Source of the DNA: Piezodorus guildinii
Lineage: Eukaryota; Arthropoda; Insecta; Hemiptera; Pentatomidae
Direction: 5' to 3'
Length of the DNA: 64,000 nt
Assembly: GCA_023052935.1 (NCBI GenBank)
Contig: CM041292.1
Span: 174,406,900-174,470,899, forward strand
Positions 53,601 to 56,402 of this stretch are shown piece by piece. How positions within the stretch are numbered: position 1 is the first letter of the stretch; the number at the start of each line of letters is the position of its first letter. The position numbers were made by a program, and so were the translations under genes. The notes beneath the pieces are model-generated. The model had not been told where the DNA came from, searched no databases, and was given only the letters and a program-made list of their open reading frames with translations.

Positions 53601-56402
53601 ATCATGTATTCTTTAATGTGAAACTTCTTTTGTATGACATAGATTCGTCAGTCTACAAGTTTTCAGTCTAGAGAGAAACAATTTATTTTATTAAAAAAAC
53701 AAAATACAATACCTAAATGTATTGGGTTGCTCCTTTACACAGCCTACTAATCGACCAAAACGAATCATTGTATTATTTTTAATTTCCCTTACTAATATAT
53801 AAAATATATAGTAAGGAATGCATTGCGATTGTGCCAATACTCGCTGCCACAGGACTTTTATTAATCCCCCGTCTTCTCACCCTAGAGCGAGAAAACGTAT
53901 AGCCAACAAAAGCGGATAGGGGTGGATAAAAAATTGGTTTGTAGAAGAACAGGCTTCTTTTTTTTTTTTTTTTTCATCTACTTTAATATTCCTTGTGAGC
54001 CACTTTAATAATGGATAAGTTTTATTTAAAGTGAAATACAAATGAATCACTGGATTTTAAAAGGGAAGTTCTTCACGAGCCACAGTTTATTATAAATTAA
54101 ATAAACCTTTTTAATTTCTCAGATTATAATGGAGTATTTTAAAACAGTTAAGTTCAGAATGCTCTTAAATTTCCTCATATCTCTTAGAGCAGCCTTCAGA
54201 GATTACTAAGACATCCCTTTTTAATATTCTGCCATTCAAATACGACAGTTTAATATATAAAAGGCAAACACTTAATTTCTCAATAACCATAACTAAATTC
54301 TGTTCTAAGGGACGGCAAAGAGGTGACTGCCCCCGATCCAGCAAATGGATGTCCGCCGAGATCTGTAACTGCATAACGACGGTGGCCTCCCAGGGATCTC
54401 CCTGCTTCATCTCTTCCGCCAACAACGCCAATGCTAATGTCGGTAAGGAATCTCTTTCAGCCTCTTAGCATATCTAATTAGCTTTAATTTAGGCAGTAGG
54501 AGTTACGATGAATCATCATAATGTAAAGTATGACGGGAGATATTAGCAATTCATAAGTGAAATTTCAAAATGAAACTCCCGAATGTCAGAACACAAAGTT
54601 AACAGAAGCAACAAAGCATGATTACTTGGTAAAAATCATGCGTAGTAGTCATCGACTTAACCAAGAAAGAATTACAAAGAAGCTGTAAGAGAAAATTCAA
54701 TCATGACTGATCACAACACATTCACACTATGGCATGATTCATACATCAGGATCAAGACACCGCATGGTATGGCAGTAGGAATTTGCATTATCGAGCAACA
54801 AGTGACATGGGGAGCCCTTGGCTGGATGGCTCGCACAGTAGTCAACCACACCAATGGTTACGAGTTCGAATCCAAGTCCGGGGGGACTTTTTCAGGTATA
54901 TAATTAAATGGGGTTTCACTCACAGCCTCTCCCACGTTGTGGTGAGGCCCGTCAATCAACTGGTGAGACTGATTGATTCCACCTTCGCCAGCCAGCTAAG
55001 TTTTTGTAAGGTATTTCTTTATTGTGATATTGTATGGCAAGGTTAACAGTAAAGTGTACATGTTTAAGTTAATTTTAAATAATAATGTCATTTATTAAAA
55101 ACTGATCTAATTTAATCTTACCCTGCACCTTCTTGGATCGGTAAACACGATACCTTTGGAAAGGAAATCCAATGGTTTTATTAAATATAGTCTATATATC
55201 GATTAAAGATATCAAGTTGGCTGGTTTTTTAATGTACAGCTGCCTTAGAAAAGCAGTCGGTAAAGAACATGGCATATATATACTATATATATATATATAC
55301 AATACTACGTCAATATGTGTGTACGTACTATTTTAGAAATATATAAATATAGAACTAACTGGGTCCTGGGGGCTACGGGATTTGGTGATATATTTAAAAC
55401 AGGCATTATTCATCTTCATTTTATAATTCAACCCTATAACGTTTGTCTAGGACGCGGTTCCCATGGGAAATCTGCGTAACGAACTATAAATTCGCCTCTA
55501 ATGTATAAGCCATTTGTATTAGTTAGCTATGACGCGGAGCCAAATAGTGCGAGTGCCTGATCGGCCTCCTCTCTCGCTCCCGGTGCACAGTGGGGAGCCT
55601 ATGCATTCGGTGAACATAGGACCAATATCTGAAATTTCGAATTTCCCCACATTTTTTGGTTAAGCTGTTCTTAGTTTCAATTATCATAGTCCATCATCAG
55701 TTGTTTTTTTTAATTAAAATTTTCCACCTAAGATATCTTATTAAAACGACCGTCCATGGAAAATGTCCTTTTTAAAAATAATTACTACAACTATTTTGAT
55801 GATCCAAAATTAATAAATCATCTTTATTCCAATAATTTAACTTTATTATCATAATTTAAAATTGTGCAGCTTGAACTTTTATAGATTCTTAAAGTTTTTA
55901 TCAATGAAATTGTTCCTGGAAATAGGATGTGGAATCAATTTAAGACGTCAAATCATAAGGTTTCAATTAAAAAAAAAAAAAAAAAAAAAATTGTCTTCTG
56001 AGACACAAAATTAAAATCTGAATACAGAAATCGATTCCAAGCTAATAGTGGGGGTCTACGTTTAACTTTTTTTTCGTACAGCCAACATTCTGGCCATAAT
56101 ACTACAATGTCCAATAAATTGGTGTTTCGCCCCAGTGTGCGGTGGGATCTATCATTATTAATGAGGATGATTTGCACGTTGCAGAGAGCTTCGAGACCCA
56201 CCTGCTGCGGATGCTGCACCACGTCAACTCCACGATCGCCCGGAACGAGCTGCGCCTCCAGGAGAAGGAGAAGCGAGAGATCACCGAGCTGGAGTGGAAG
56301 CAGGTGGCTCTGGTCTGCGACCGCCTCCTCCTCTGGCTCTTCCTCGTCATCACAGCTATCACCACCACCGTCATCCTCTGCGGCTCACCCTACGGGCCCT
56401 AA
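12810..56402 (+). CDS. Nicotinic acetylcholine receptor subunit, divergent alpha9/alpha10-like (seven exons, 5' end missing)
   Basis: This is a pentameric ligand-gated cation channel subunit of the Cys-loop family. It would sit in the plasma membrane and bind acetylcholine at subunit interfaces. Exons are 12810-12964, 29095-29278, 47439-47655, 52565-52699, 52782-52963, 54310-54442 and 56136-56402, about 420 residues. Phases agree across the first five junctions. Binding-loop residues are visible: loop D tryptophan (WLTQIWTD), loop [10 protein letters not shown], loop B SWTYDG, and loop [10 protein letters not shown] with the vicinal cysteines that define an alpha subunit. The Cys-loop has 13 residues between its cysteines. 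The pore has GEKV before TM2, as in cation channels. Signal peptide and first beta strands are not seen. The TM2 and TM3 wording is closer to alpha9/10-like and divergent insect subunits than to core insect alpha1-7. The last junction does not keep frame, so an exon may be missing. Confidence 0.9.
13042..13463 (-). CDS. ArfGAP3: ArfGAP2/3 last coding exon
   Basis: It starts after TTTTACAG and ends at TGA (13044-13042). [17 protein letters not shown] matches the family AQKKFGNAKAISSDQYF motif, with Val-Ser replacing Gly-Asn. [11 protein letters not shown] matches the ISSADLFG motif, and [20 protein letters not shown] is the C-terminal amphipathic helix. The stop is 77 bases from the nAChR exon at 12810-12964. 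No AATAAA on this strand lies in that gap, so the 3' UTR probably runs antisense through the receptor exon. Confidence 0.8.
13042..18823 (-). CDS. ArfGAP3: ArfGAP2/3-type Arf GTPase-activating protein, C-terminal half (two exons)
   Basis: Proteins of this family stimulate GTP hydrolysis on Arf1 and act with coatomer on COPI vesicles at the Golgi. Two exons are visible: 18823(or less)-18443 and 13463-13042. The donor at 18442 is GTAATG and the acceptor ends TTTTACAG at 13464. C plus GG makes one Arg codon, so the frame is kept. Family marks are [17 protein letters not shown] (compare the GLGAQKV...F..IE segment), then [17 protein letters not shown], then [11 protein letters not shown], and a C-terminal [17 protein letters not shown]. 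These are the coatomer-binding and ArfGAP2/3 C-terminal motifs. The N-terminal zinc-finger GAP domain should lie at higher coordinates on this strand and was not found, so the gene may be partial. It is nested in antisense within an nAChR intron. Confidence 0.78.
13720..14460 (+). pseudogene. LINE reverse transcriptase C-terminal fragment and 3' UTR
   Basis: The frame 13720-14031 includes [20 protein letters not shown] then [18 protein letters not shown], the thumb-like C-terminal RT segment of a Jockey-clade family different from the copy at base 1. It stops, then continues as [18 protein letters not shown]. The 3' UTR ends with AATAAAGTTTATTTTC. Confidence 0.7.
14471..14891. other. Intron sequence, nothing recognised
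   Basis: AT-rich, with no repeat partner seen. Confidence 0.5.
14905..15805. mobile_element. Penelope-like or foldback element with 98-bp perfect inverted arms
   Basis: The arms 14934-15031 and 15707-15804 are exact reverse complements over 98 bases by my reading. Each contains GGCCTATAATTTAGGCC followed by GAAACGTCGGCACC. The right arm is preceded by CTGAAGA, so it resembles a hammerhead core (CTGANGA, stem II, GAAAC-GTC). The flanks carry the same 13 bases AATAAAACTTTAT (14892-14904 and 15806-15818), a target duplication. The 675-base interior is T-rich and non-coding. Inverted termini with hammerhead motifs are known from Penelope-like elements; the placement here is an inference. Confidence 0.75.
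15880..17000 (+). pseudogene. Very degenerate reverse transcriptase remnant
   Basis: Between 16480 and 16850 broken frames resemble [13 protein letters not shown] (from FVDFKQAFDSI), then HKFVQLIQM, and MIATIWDNA. The phrase ACTCAAAACCGAGGAAT occurs at about 16150 and again at 17873, so this remnant and the one at 17700-18110 are related copies or parts of one element. Confidence 0.45.
17081..17556 (+). mobile_element. Candidate solo LTR with an 11-bp tandem repeat
   Basis: The block is bounded by AGTAA and its inverse TTACT. It is richer in G+C than its surroundings, contains AATAAAACATC and AATAAAACATTG, and interrupts degenerate RT sequence on both sides. No clear target duplication was found, so the ends are uncertain. 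Confidence 0.35.
17166..17211 (+). repeat. 11-bp tandem repeat, four units
   Basis: The unit is (C/A/T)AGTCGAGTCG, repeated four times with only the first base changing. Confidence 0.85.
17700..18110 (+). pseudogene. Degenerate reverse transcriptase C-terminal remnant
   Basis: [12 protein letters not shown] resembles the ILTYGAETW block of RTE/CR1-type elements. It is followed by [13 protein letters not shown]. Stops are frequent. Confidence 0.45.
18115..18290 (+). mobile_element. tRNA-derived SINE, family A, partial
   Basis: GTTTAGTGGCTAGCCTTACA and CAGTCCGAACCCAGCAG correspond to the A- and B-box region of the copy at 5904. GCCGCCTTTCGGAGG and GTGGTATCAAGCC follow. Confidence 0.65.
18443..18823 (-). 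CDS. ArfGAP3: ArfGAP2/3 internal exon
   Basis: The frame is open across the interval. The 5' edge is uncertain: acceptors end TTTTAG just above 18823, and CTAG or CTCAG nearer 18787. The segment [20 protein letters not shown] matches the conserved stretch after the GAP domain. It is followed by a charged region with an [19 protein letters not shown] cluster, probably a coiled coil. The exon ends in KERSDN plus the first base of Arg. Confidence 0.75.
18824..19239. other. Intron sequence, nothing recognised
   Basis: No zinc-finger exon of the ArfGAP gene was recognised here on the minus strand. Confidence 0.5.
19240..19995 (-). pseudogene. LINE reverse transcriptase C-terminal fragment
   Basis: On the minus strand it reads [20 protein letters not shown] then [20 protein letters not shown] and GKIFGQV, followed after frameshifts by [13 protein letters not shown]. 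The FGAETW and GRPRxRWxD blocks mark the RTE/CR1-type endonuclease-RT C terminus. It is a different family from the copy at 39184. Confidence 0.75.
20255..20330 (+). repeat. Penelope-type terminal fragment
   Basis: GAAGTTGGCATTATAGCC followed by GAAACGTATTGCATTATAAT has the same stem-GAAACGT layout as the arms at 14905-15805. Confidence 0.4.
20340..21635. other. Intron sequence with a possible transposon 3' end
   Basis: At about 20760-20965 a block ends GGGTTCGCATACTGAACATCC followed by (TTG)n, which looks like the 3' end of a retroposon, but no coding part is visible. The rest shows nothing. Confidence 0.35.
21640..21815 (+). mobile_element. LINE 3' end
   Basis: CGCCGAGGCGTCTGAATGAAG matches the PRRLKR C-terminal codons. 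The 3' UTR ends TACAGTTGTAAATTTCAATA and poly(A). Sister tails are at 27380 (minus), 59945 and 61740 (minus). Confidence 0.75.
21903..21966. repeat. Imperfect AT microsatellite
   Basis: Runs of AT and ATATAAT of about 60 bases. Confidence 0.85.
21968..22547 (-). pseudogene. Retrotransposon gag-like gene, broken into three frames
   Basis: The first frame starts [20 protein letters not shown] and ends ...ASKTIVI at a TGA (22382-22380). The second starts with an ATG that overlaps it (ATGA) and runs [20 protein letters not shown] to [12 protein letters not shown] third frame from about 22075 continues [20 protein letters not shown] then [13 protein letters not shown]. The W..SFEKEC...TRVEALKLF pattern is that of gag capsid regions in LTR-type retroelements. 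No pol is seen downstream. It could be a decayed element or a captured gag gene. Confidence 0.55.
22759..23332 (+). repeat. ACTTTCACTTAC family, truncated tandem copy
   Basis: It begins ACTTTCACTTACTATATATA and is almost identical to the start of the next copy. It ends where the next begins, giving a head-to-tail duplication with a period of about 575. Differences include a shorter GT-rich stretch (22888-22905). Confidence 0.85.
23333..24230 (+). mobile_element. ACTTTCACTTAC family, full-length copy
   Basis: It starts ACTTTCACTTAC and carries the exact inverse GTAAGTGAAAGT at 24205-24216, then CGTGTGTTGCCCGCAC, which is kept in other copies. No intact long frame is present. Short frames such as [18 protein letters not shown] on the minus strand recur in several copies but are not proven genes. 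Other copies: 32697-33816, 34200-34437, 34440-35050, 56779-57330 and fragments at 31890, 43985 and 53781. Confidence 0.75.
24231..25475. other. Intron sequence, nothing recognised
   Basis: AT-rich and without repeat partners that I could see. Confidence 0.45.
25476..25613 (-). CDS. Small reading frame or terminal exon of unknown function
   Basis: A 45-residue frame starts [20 protein letters not shown] and ends [14 protein letters not shown] before TAA. Its composition is amphipathic and helix-like, unlike most chance frames in this AT-rich sequence. It could instead be the last exon of a longer gene, with an acceptor at GAATAG just before TTTGTTGCAT. I do not recognise the family. No repeat family in this window covers it. 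Confidence 0.3.
   Translation of the reverse strand: MNSLLHFIDERFKAYLKDISSLANVSSRLKRVAEVSQISYDIESV
25614..25904. other. Intron sequence, nothing recognised
   Basis: AT-rich spacer. Confidence 0.45.
25905..26470 (-). mobile_element. SINE family A split by an RTE insertion
   Basis: The segments 25905-25984 (GACGATGCTACAGTGGGAGT, then CCTACCTAAGTTTAAT) and 26324-26470 (ATGGGATCCTTGACG, GACATCGCTCAGCTCGGGAC, TCCCTCCGAGTACGGC) are the minus-strand SINE seen whole at 42855 and 43690, once the RTE is removed. Confidence 0.75.
25985..26323 (+). mobile_element. 5'-truncated RTE-type LINE
   Basis: It starts in [20 protein letters not shown] and continues [20 protein letters not shown], ending with the 3' terminal CGAACCTTCGGGTTCGGTAAG and an ATT-rich tail. 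The frame breaks after GRRPKG. The 10-bp duplication TAAGTTTAAT flanks it (25975-25984, 26324-26333). Confidence 0.88.
26471..27379. other. Intron sequence, nothing recognised
   Basis: AT-rich spacer. Confidence 0.45.
27380..27560 (-). mobile_element. LINE 3' end
   Basis: On the minus strand CCACCGAGGCGTCTGAAGAG, then GATGACCTCGAGACTTC and CTGCCAATGGGCAGTTTCTC, ending ATTTCAATAAAATAAAAAAA. Same family as 21640-21815. Confidence 0.75.
27561..29094 (+). other. nAChR intron, mostly unassigned
   Basis: A piece at about 27990-28110 (TTTCTAAACCGGTTTCAATG and GGAATTTAAAACGTTATTT) resembles 40900-40985. Just before the exon the sequence is somewhat richer in G+C (28830-28970) without a recognised signal. 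Confidence 0.45.
29095..29278 (+). CDS. nAChR exon: loop E, Cys-loop and loop B
   Basis: The acceptor is TTTTTCAG at 29094. The exon reads [16 protein letters not shown] and onward, ending SWTYDGYQ. The Cys-loop is [15 protein letters not shown], with the FPFD core of the family. The tryptophan of SWTYDG is the loop B aromatic residue. The exon is clearly richer in G and C than the surrounding AT-rich intron, as expected for an exon under selection. The donor, GTCACT, is weak; phase 0 agrees with the next exon. Confidence 0.93.
29690..30310. repeat. Tandem duplication of about 290 bases with AT microsatellites
   Basis: The unit from GAATGACCTTAATGATGG to AAAGTCACGGGCATATATA occurs twice (29689-29985, 29990-30245). 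Each holds an (AT)n run, at 29779-29845 and 30082-30115, and a third AT run closes the block at 30240-30305. The copies are almost identical, differing mainly in AT length and AGA. Confidence 0.85.
30338..30376. repeat. Poly(T)
   Basis: A run of about 38 T directly before the satellite array. Confidence 0.95.
30378..31510. repeat. Higher-order satellite array, 323-bp unit
   Basis: GGTTTATCGCACTTCAATG recurs at 30381, 30703 and 31026, so the period is 322-323 bases. A fourth, diverged partial unit starts near 31363. Each unit holds three diverged subunits of about 108 bases marked by TATCTTCAAAAATAA or TATCTGCGAAAATAA. Neighbouring full units are nearly identical, whereas subunits differ clearly, as in higher-order satellites. 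Related single or multiple subunits occur at 40500-41000, 47950-48330 and 51065-51900. Confidence 0.85.
31511..31889. other. Intron sequence, nothing recognised
   Basis: No coding or repeat signal seen. Confidence 0.45.
31890..32000 (-). repeat. ACTTTCACTTAC family fragment
   Basis: ACACTTTACACCTTTTTACG and TTTTGATTAAACTCGCTATA match the middle of the full-length copy at 23333. Confidence 0.6.
32584..32640 (+). repeat. Mariner-type terminal fragment
   Basis: ATTGGGTTGTAAAATAAGTT followed by CATAGCGTTTTTAAATATTT closely matches the inverted ends of the element at 36873-37610. Only one end is seen. Confidence 0.5.
32697..33816 (-). mobile_element. ACTTTCACTTAC family copy with internal insertions
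   Basis: Starts GTGCGCACAACACACGACTT and ends GGTGAAAGT. A LINE RT fragment occupies about 33025-33310 and T-rich sequence about 33436-33630. Between them family sequence is clear (GAAAATCGTGAAAAAGTTCA). Confidence 0.65.
33025..33310 (+). pseudogene. Degenerate LINE reverse transcriptase fragment
   Basis: [10 protein letters not shown], then in other frames a [17 protein letters not shown] block and [17 protein letters not shown]. Same family as 8110-8560. Confidence 0.6.
33817..34199. other. Intron sequence, nothing recognised
   Basis: No signal recognised. Confidence 0.45.
34200..34437 (+). repeat. ACTTTCACTTAC family fragment
   Basis: ATCTTGTTAGTATTGATAAA and ATATATCGTTGGAAAG match about 23825-24010 of the full copy, in the same orientation. 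Confidence 0.65.
34440..35050 (-). mobile_element. ACTTTCACTTAC family copy with AC microsatellite
   Basis: The first 600 bases of the family in reverse, ending GTAAGTGAAAGT at 35039-35050. It meets the plus-strand fragment tail to tail near 34438. The internal GT/AC stretch is expanded here (34861-34921). Confidence 0.75.
34861..34921. repeat. (AC)n microsatellite
   Basis: About 23 AC repeats, an expansion of the GT-rich stretch found in every copy of the surrounding family. Confidence 0.95.
35168..35475 (+). mobile_element. tRNA-derived SINE, family B
   Basis: TGGTCTCGTAGATAGATTCG resembles an A box and GGTCCCAGATTCGATCCCC a B box. A body unrelated to family A follows, with GGCCTAATCACCTCCTTGC and ending near TTTTTTTATG. 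It is the only copy seen in the window. Confidence 0.65.
35476..36089. other. Intron sequence, nothing recognised
   Basis: No signal recognised. Confidence 0.45.
36090..36760 (+). pseudogene. Degenerate Jockey-type LINE, C-terminal part and 3' UTR
   Basis: ACAGACTTGAACTGTAGGG, GTCCAATCCTTTCAACCC and CCCTCCTCGTAGGTTGAAAC align with the last 250 bases of the ORF at 1-1143. A related 3' UTR follows. Many indels. Confidence 0.7.
36873..37610 (-). mobile_element. Mariner-like transposon with decayed transposase
   Basis: Inverted ends TTGGATTATAAAATAAG (left) and CTTATTTTGCAACCCAA (right) are flanked by TA (36871-36872, 37611-37612), the mariner target. On the minus strand broken frames give [14 protein letters not shown], then [14 protein letters not shown] and [10 protein letters not shown] blocks, the C-terminal catalytic part of a DD34D mariner transposase. 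The N-terminal half is deleted. Confidence 0.8.
37613..38429. other. Intron sequence, nothing recognised
   Basis: A 74-codon frame at 38002-38226 has no recognisable family and is probably chance or transposon remnant. Confidence 0.4.
38430..38565 (+). mobile_element. tRNA-derived SINE, family A, partial
   Basis: GGTTGTGGCTAGTATAACAAC, TGCGGTCGTTCGGAGG and GTACAGAGCCTGGTCGG correspond to the family head and body. Poly(A) runs follow to 38628. Confidence 0.55.
38750..39183 (+). pseudogene. LINE C-terminal fragment and 3' UTR, split by RTE
   Basis: GTTCTCCGAGGCGACTAAAAA encodes the PRRLKR-type end. CATAATGACCTAAACATCC matches the HNDLNI block. The 3' end ATACAGTTCTGAATTA is interrupted by the RTE at 39184 and resumes at 39971 with GTATGAATAAACAAATAA. 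Confidence 0.7.
39184..39955 (-). mobile_element. RTE-type LINE, 5' truncated, with open reading frame
   Basis: The encoded part begins [17 protein letters not shown] and includes [52 protein letters not shown] and [17 protein letters not shown]. The frame is open to the end (the coding track continues to 40059 only by running into host DNA). The 3' end is CGAACCTTCGGGTTCGGTAAG then (ATT)n. A perfect 15-bp duplication TACAGTTCTGAATTA (39169-39183, 39956-39970) proves the boundaries. Confidence 0.92.
39985..40499. other. Intron sequence, nothing recognised
   Basis: No signal recognised. Confidence 0.45.
40500..41000 (+). repeat. Satellite-related dispersed repeat
   Basis: GAACCCGAATAACGAA, ACACCTAGACGTTGATATCAG and AACTCAGTTATTTTTGAAGA are shared with 51065-51260. 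CCGCGAATGATTACAAAAAG is the inverse of the TTATTCGC motif in the array at 30378. Confidence 0.7.
41155..41520 (-). pseudogene. LINE C-terminal fragment and 3' UTR
   Basis: On the minus strand CATCCAAATTTACCAAATTCC, CACCCCTACAATCCTCCTCG and TGGACACTGGTCAGATTCTG match the end and 3' UTR of the 1-1403 family. Confidence 0.7.
41521..41829. other. Intron sequence, nothing recognised
   Basis: No signal recognised. Confidence 0.4.
41830..42075 (+). mobile_element. tRNA-derived SINE, family A, diverged
   Basis: CTATGCTAACATAACAGTCT, TTCAAACTCAGCAGATGGC, AGATCCCTATCCTAATTAC and GTGACGTTAAATAAATAAAC follow the family order with an internal deletion. Confidence 0.65.
42076..42854. other. Intron sequence, nothing recognised
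   Basis: Contains a poly(A) run at 42425-42444. Confidence 0.45.
42855..43140 (-). mobile_element. tRNA-derived SINE, family A, near full length
   Basis: Read on the minus strand it has the whole family order: head near 43135, TTGGTCC-type B box (GGTCCAAACCCGCAGG), the body, and the GTGACGTTAAATAAATAAAC end at about 42858. Confidence 0.78.
43141..43689. other. Intron sequence, nothing recognised
   Basis: No signal recognised. Confidence 0.45.
43690..43925 (-). mobile_element. tRNA-derived SINE, family A
   Basis: GTTTAACGTCATTTTATGCT, GGACGAGGCTGCTGAGGGAG, GACATCGCTCAGGCTCGGGAC and TCCCTCCGAAGGACAGCATAAC match the minus-strand family. The head is truncated. Confidence 0.75.
43985..44062 (-). 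repeat. ACTTTCACTTAC family fragment
   Basis: AACACGTACTTCCGGTAAAA and TTACGCGATCGCATTGTTTTC match the family start in reverse. Confidence 0.5.
44063..44724. other. Intron sequence, nothing recognised
   Basis: No signal recognised. Confidence 0.45.
44725..45180 (-). pseudogene. RNase H-bearing LINE fragment
   Basis: On the minus strand it reads [20 protein letters not shown], then [13 protein letters not shown], then [20 protein letters not shown] and [19 protein letters not shown]. WVPSHxxI.xNExAD is the end of an RNase H domain. Same group as 9031-9909 but a different family. Confidence 0.78.
45181..45757. other. Intron sequence, nothing recognised
   Basis: No signal recognised. Confidence 0.45.
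45758..46274 (-). mobile_element. Helitron copy, internally deleted
   Basis: On the minus strand it begins TCTACACTAATATCACAAAG and carries CGCGCTAATCTCAGAAACTA, then a helicase tail with [17 protein letters not shown], ending GGGCAACAGCTA. Same family as 4124-4622. Confidence 0.78.
46310..46372 (-). mobile_element. LINE 3' tip
   Basis: TTCTGGGACTAGGTCCCCTAAG matches the 3' end of the minus-strand LINE at 49265, preceded by GAATAGAATAGAATAG repeats. Confidence 0.5.
46373..47438 (+). other. nAChR intron, nothing recognised
   Basis: Short frames exist but none is supported. Confidence 0.45.
47439..47655 (+). CDS. nAChR exon: loop C and TM1
   Basis: The acceptor is TTTTGCAG at 47438 and the donor GTAGTC at 47656. 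The exon opens with [13 protein letters not shown], carries loop C as YYSCCSEPY with adjacent cysteines and both flanking tyrosines, then [19 protein letters not shown], which is the pre-TM1 arginine cluster and TM1. It ends at NCIG with one base left over. All residues needed for a principal agonist-binding face are present. Confidence 0.94.
47865..47940 (+). mobile_element. tRNA-derived SINE, family A, head only
   Basis: GGTGGTTTAATGGCCAGCGTA and GTCATGGGTCCAAACTG match the A- and B-box part. Confidence 0.5.
47950..48330. repeat. Satellite-related subunits
   Basis: TTTCTTTATCTTCAATAATTA, TACTGATTCTAAAAATCTAT, ATAATTATTCGCGGATTTTT and TTTATCTTCGAAAATAATGG are diverged subunits of the 30378 array in the same orientation. 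Confidence 0.7.
48331..48833. other. Intron sequence, nothing recognised
   Basis: No signal recognised. Confidence 0.4.
48842..49104. mobile_element. hAT-type MITE with perfect 8-bp target duplication
   Basis: Ends TAGGGGTAGGCATGATCGAA and its near-inverse ending GCCCACCCCTA. ATATCTAG flanks both sides (48834-48841, 49105-49112). The 263-base element is filled with CGATTAT/ATCATTCG inverted motifs and a poly(T) of about 21 at its centre. An 8-bp duplication is typical of hAT. Confidence 0.9.
49265..50370 (-). pseudogene. LINE reverse transcriptase C-terminal part, split by RTE tip
   Basis: On the minus strand: [36 protein letters not shown], then beyond the insertion at 50079-50198 [33 protein letters not shown], and after a frameshift [18 protein letters not shown]. 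The 3' end is GGACCTAGTCCCAGAATAAAG. LGVIL and WNSLP are common to CR1/Jockey-like RT C termini. Confidence 0.7.
50079..50198 (+). mobile_element. RTE 3' tip insertion
   Basis: Only the last 120 bases are present, ending ATCGGCATCGAACCTTCGGG then (ATT)n. The duplication TACTAGGAGCTTCAGG flanks it (50063-50078, 50199-50214). Confidence 0.85.
50371..51064. other. Intron sequence, nothing recognised
   Basis: No signal recognised. Confidence 0.45.
51065..51900 (+). repeat. Satellite-related repeat, inverse orientation
   Basis: GAACCCGAATAACGAA and CACCTAGACGTTTATATCAG are shared with 40500. About five subunits follow, marked by CATAACTCAGTTATTTTTGAA and AAACCGCGAATAATTATGAA, the reverse complement of motifs in the 30378 array. 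The lysine-rich open frame at 51379-51618 is a product of this repeat. Confidence 0.75.
52160..52545 (+). pseudogene. LINE C-terminal fragment and 3' end next to an nAChR acceptor
   Basis: The frame reads [38 protein letters not shown] and [17 protein letters not shown], stop. The 3' UTR ends TACAGTTGTAAAAACCAGTA at about 52530, some 30 bases before the TM2-exon acceptor. The 5' part of the element is absent. Confidence 0.85.
52565..52699 (+). CDS. nAChR exon: TM2 pore helix
   Basis: The acceptor is CTTTCTTTTTAG at 52564 and the donor GTAAGT at 52700. The exon encodes [18 protein letters not shown], then [20 protein letters not shown]. Counting from GEK, the pore has Glu at -1', Thr at 2', Leu at 9' and Glu at 20', as expected for a cation channel. 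Ala at 7' and Arg at 19' are less usual. A LINE 3' end lies directly upstream of the acceptor. Confidence 0.93.
52782..52963 (+). CDS. nAChR exon: TM3
   Basis: The acceptor is GATACAG at 52781 and the donor GTAAGT at 52964, in phase with both neighbours. It encodes [20 protein letters not shown] followed by LNVYHRG. This matches TM3 and the start of the intracellular loop, then a stretch like [19 protein letters not shown] that is the post-TM3 amphipathic region of the family. Confidence 0.92.
53090..53590 (+). pseudogene. Degenerate LINE fragment and 3' UTR
   Basis: AATCCTGACACGAGACTGAAAC, GGGATTGAGATATGGGG and GATCCTAAATGCCCCTTACTT match the RT C-terminal region. The 3' UTR ends ATTACAGTTGTAAATTTC and A-rich sequence. 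Confidence 0.7.
53781..53860 (+). repeat. ACTTTCACTTAC family fragment
   Basis: TATATAGTAAGGAATGCATTG followed by CGATTGTGCC matches the family start. Confidence 0.5.
53861..54309 (+). other. nAChR intron, nothing recognised
   Basis: Contains a poly(T) near 53958. Confidence 0.4.
54310..54442 (+). CDS. nAChR exon: part of the intracellular loop
   Basis: Only one frame is open from the acceptor at 54309 (TTCTAAG) to the donor GTAAGG at 54443. It reads [20 protein letters not shown] and onward to [10 protein letters not shown]. It joins the TM3 exon in phase 0. The loop is the least conserved part of nAChRs, so no family motif is expected; the support is splice sites, phase and a rise in G+C. 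The exon ends with one leftover base, but the next recognised exon starts in phase 0. A further exon or another donor is therefore needed. Confidence 0.7.
54808..55030 (+). mobile_element. tRNA-derived SINE, family C
   Basis: TTGGCTGGATGGCTCGCACA resembles an A box and GGTTACGAGTTCGAATCC is a good B box about 40 bases on. The body (CTCTCCCACGTTGTGGTGAG, GACTGATTGATTCCACC) is unlike families A and B. One copy seen. Confidence 0.65.
55031..56135 (+). other. nAChR last intron, mostly unassigned
   Basis: A G+C-rich patch at 55540-55620 (CTCTCGCTCCCGGTGCACAG, TGGGGAGCCTATGC) stands out but has no recognised identity. A missing small exon, if real, could be in this region. Confidence 0.4.
56136..56402 (+). 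CDS. nAChR terminal exon: MA helix and TM4
   Basis: The acceptor is TTTCGCCCCAG at 56135 and the stop TAA is at 56400-56402. The exon carries the pre-TM4 amphipathic helix ([20 protein letters not shown], later [20 protein letters not shown]) and TM4 ([18 protein letters not shown]), ending CGSPYGP. WKxVAxVxDR is typical of nAChRs. The G+C content is high against a very AT-rich background. Confidence 0.92.
   Translation, partial: CAVGSIIINEDDLHVAESFETHLLRMLHHVNSTIARNELRLQEKEKREITELEWKQVALVCDRLLLWLFLVITAITTTVILCGSPYGP

Noticed and set aside
54165..54431. 88-codon minus-strand frame
   Set aside because: It is antisense to the nAChR loop exon, which has splice sites and matching phase.
54703..54903. 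66-codon frame between nAChR exons, considered as the missing loop exon
   Set aside because: It covers the tRNA-like head of SINE family C and has no fitting splice sites in the required phase.
56082..56135. Extended last nAChR exon from the T-rich acceptor at 56081
   Set aside because: In the frame of TM4 it meets TAA within six codons.
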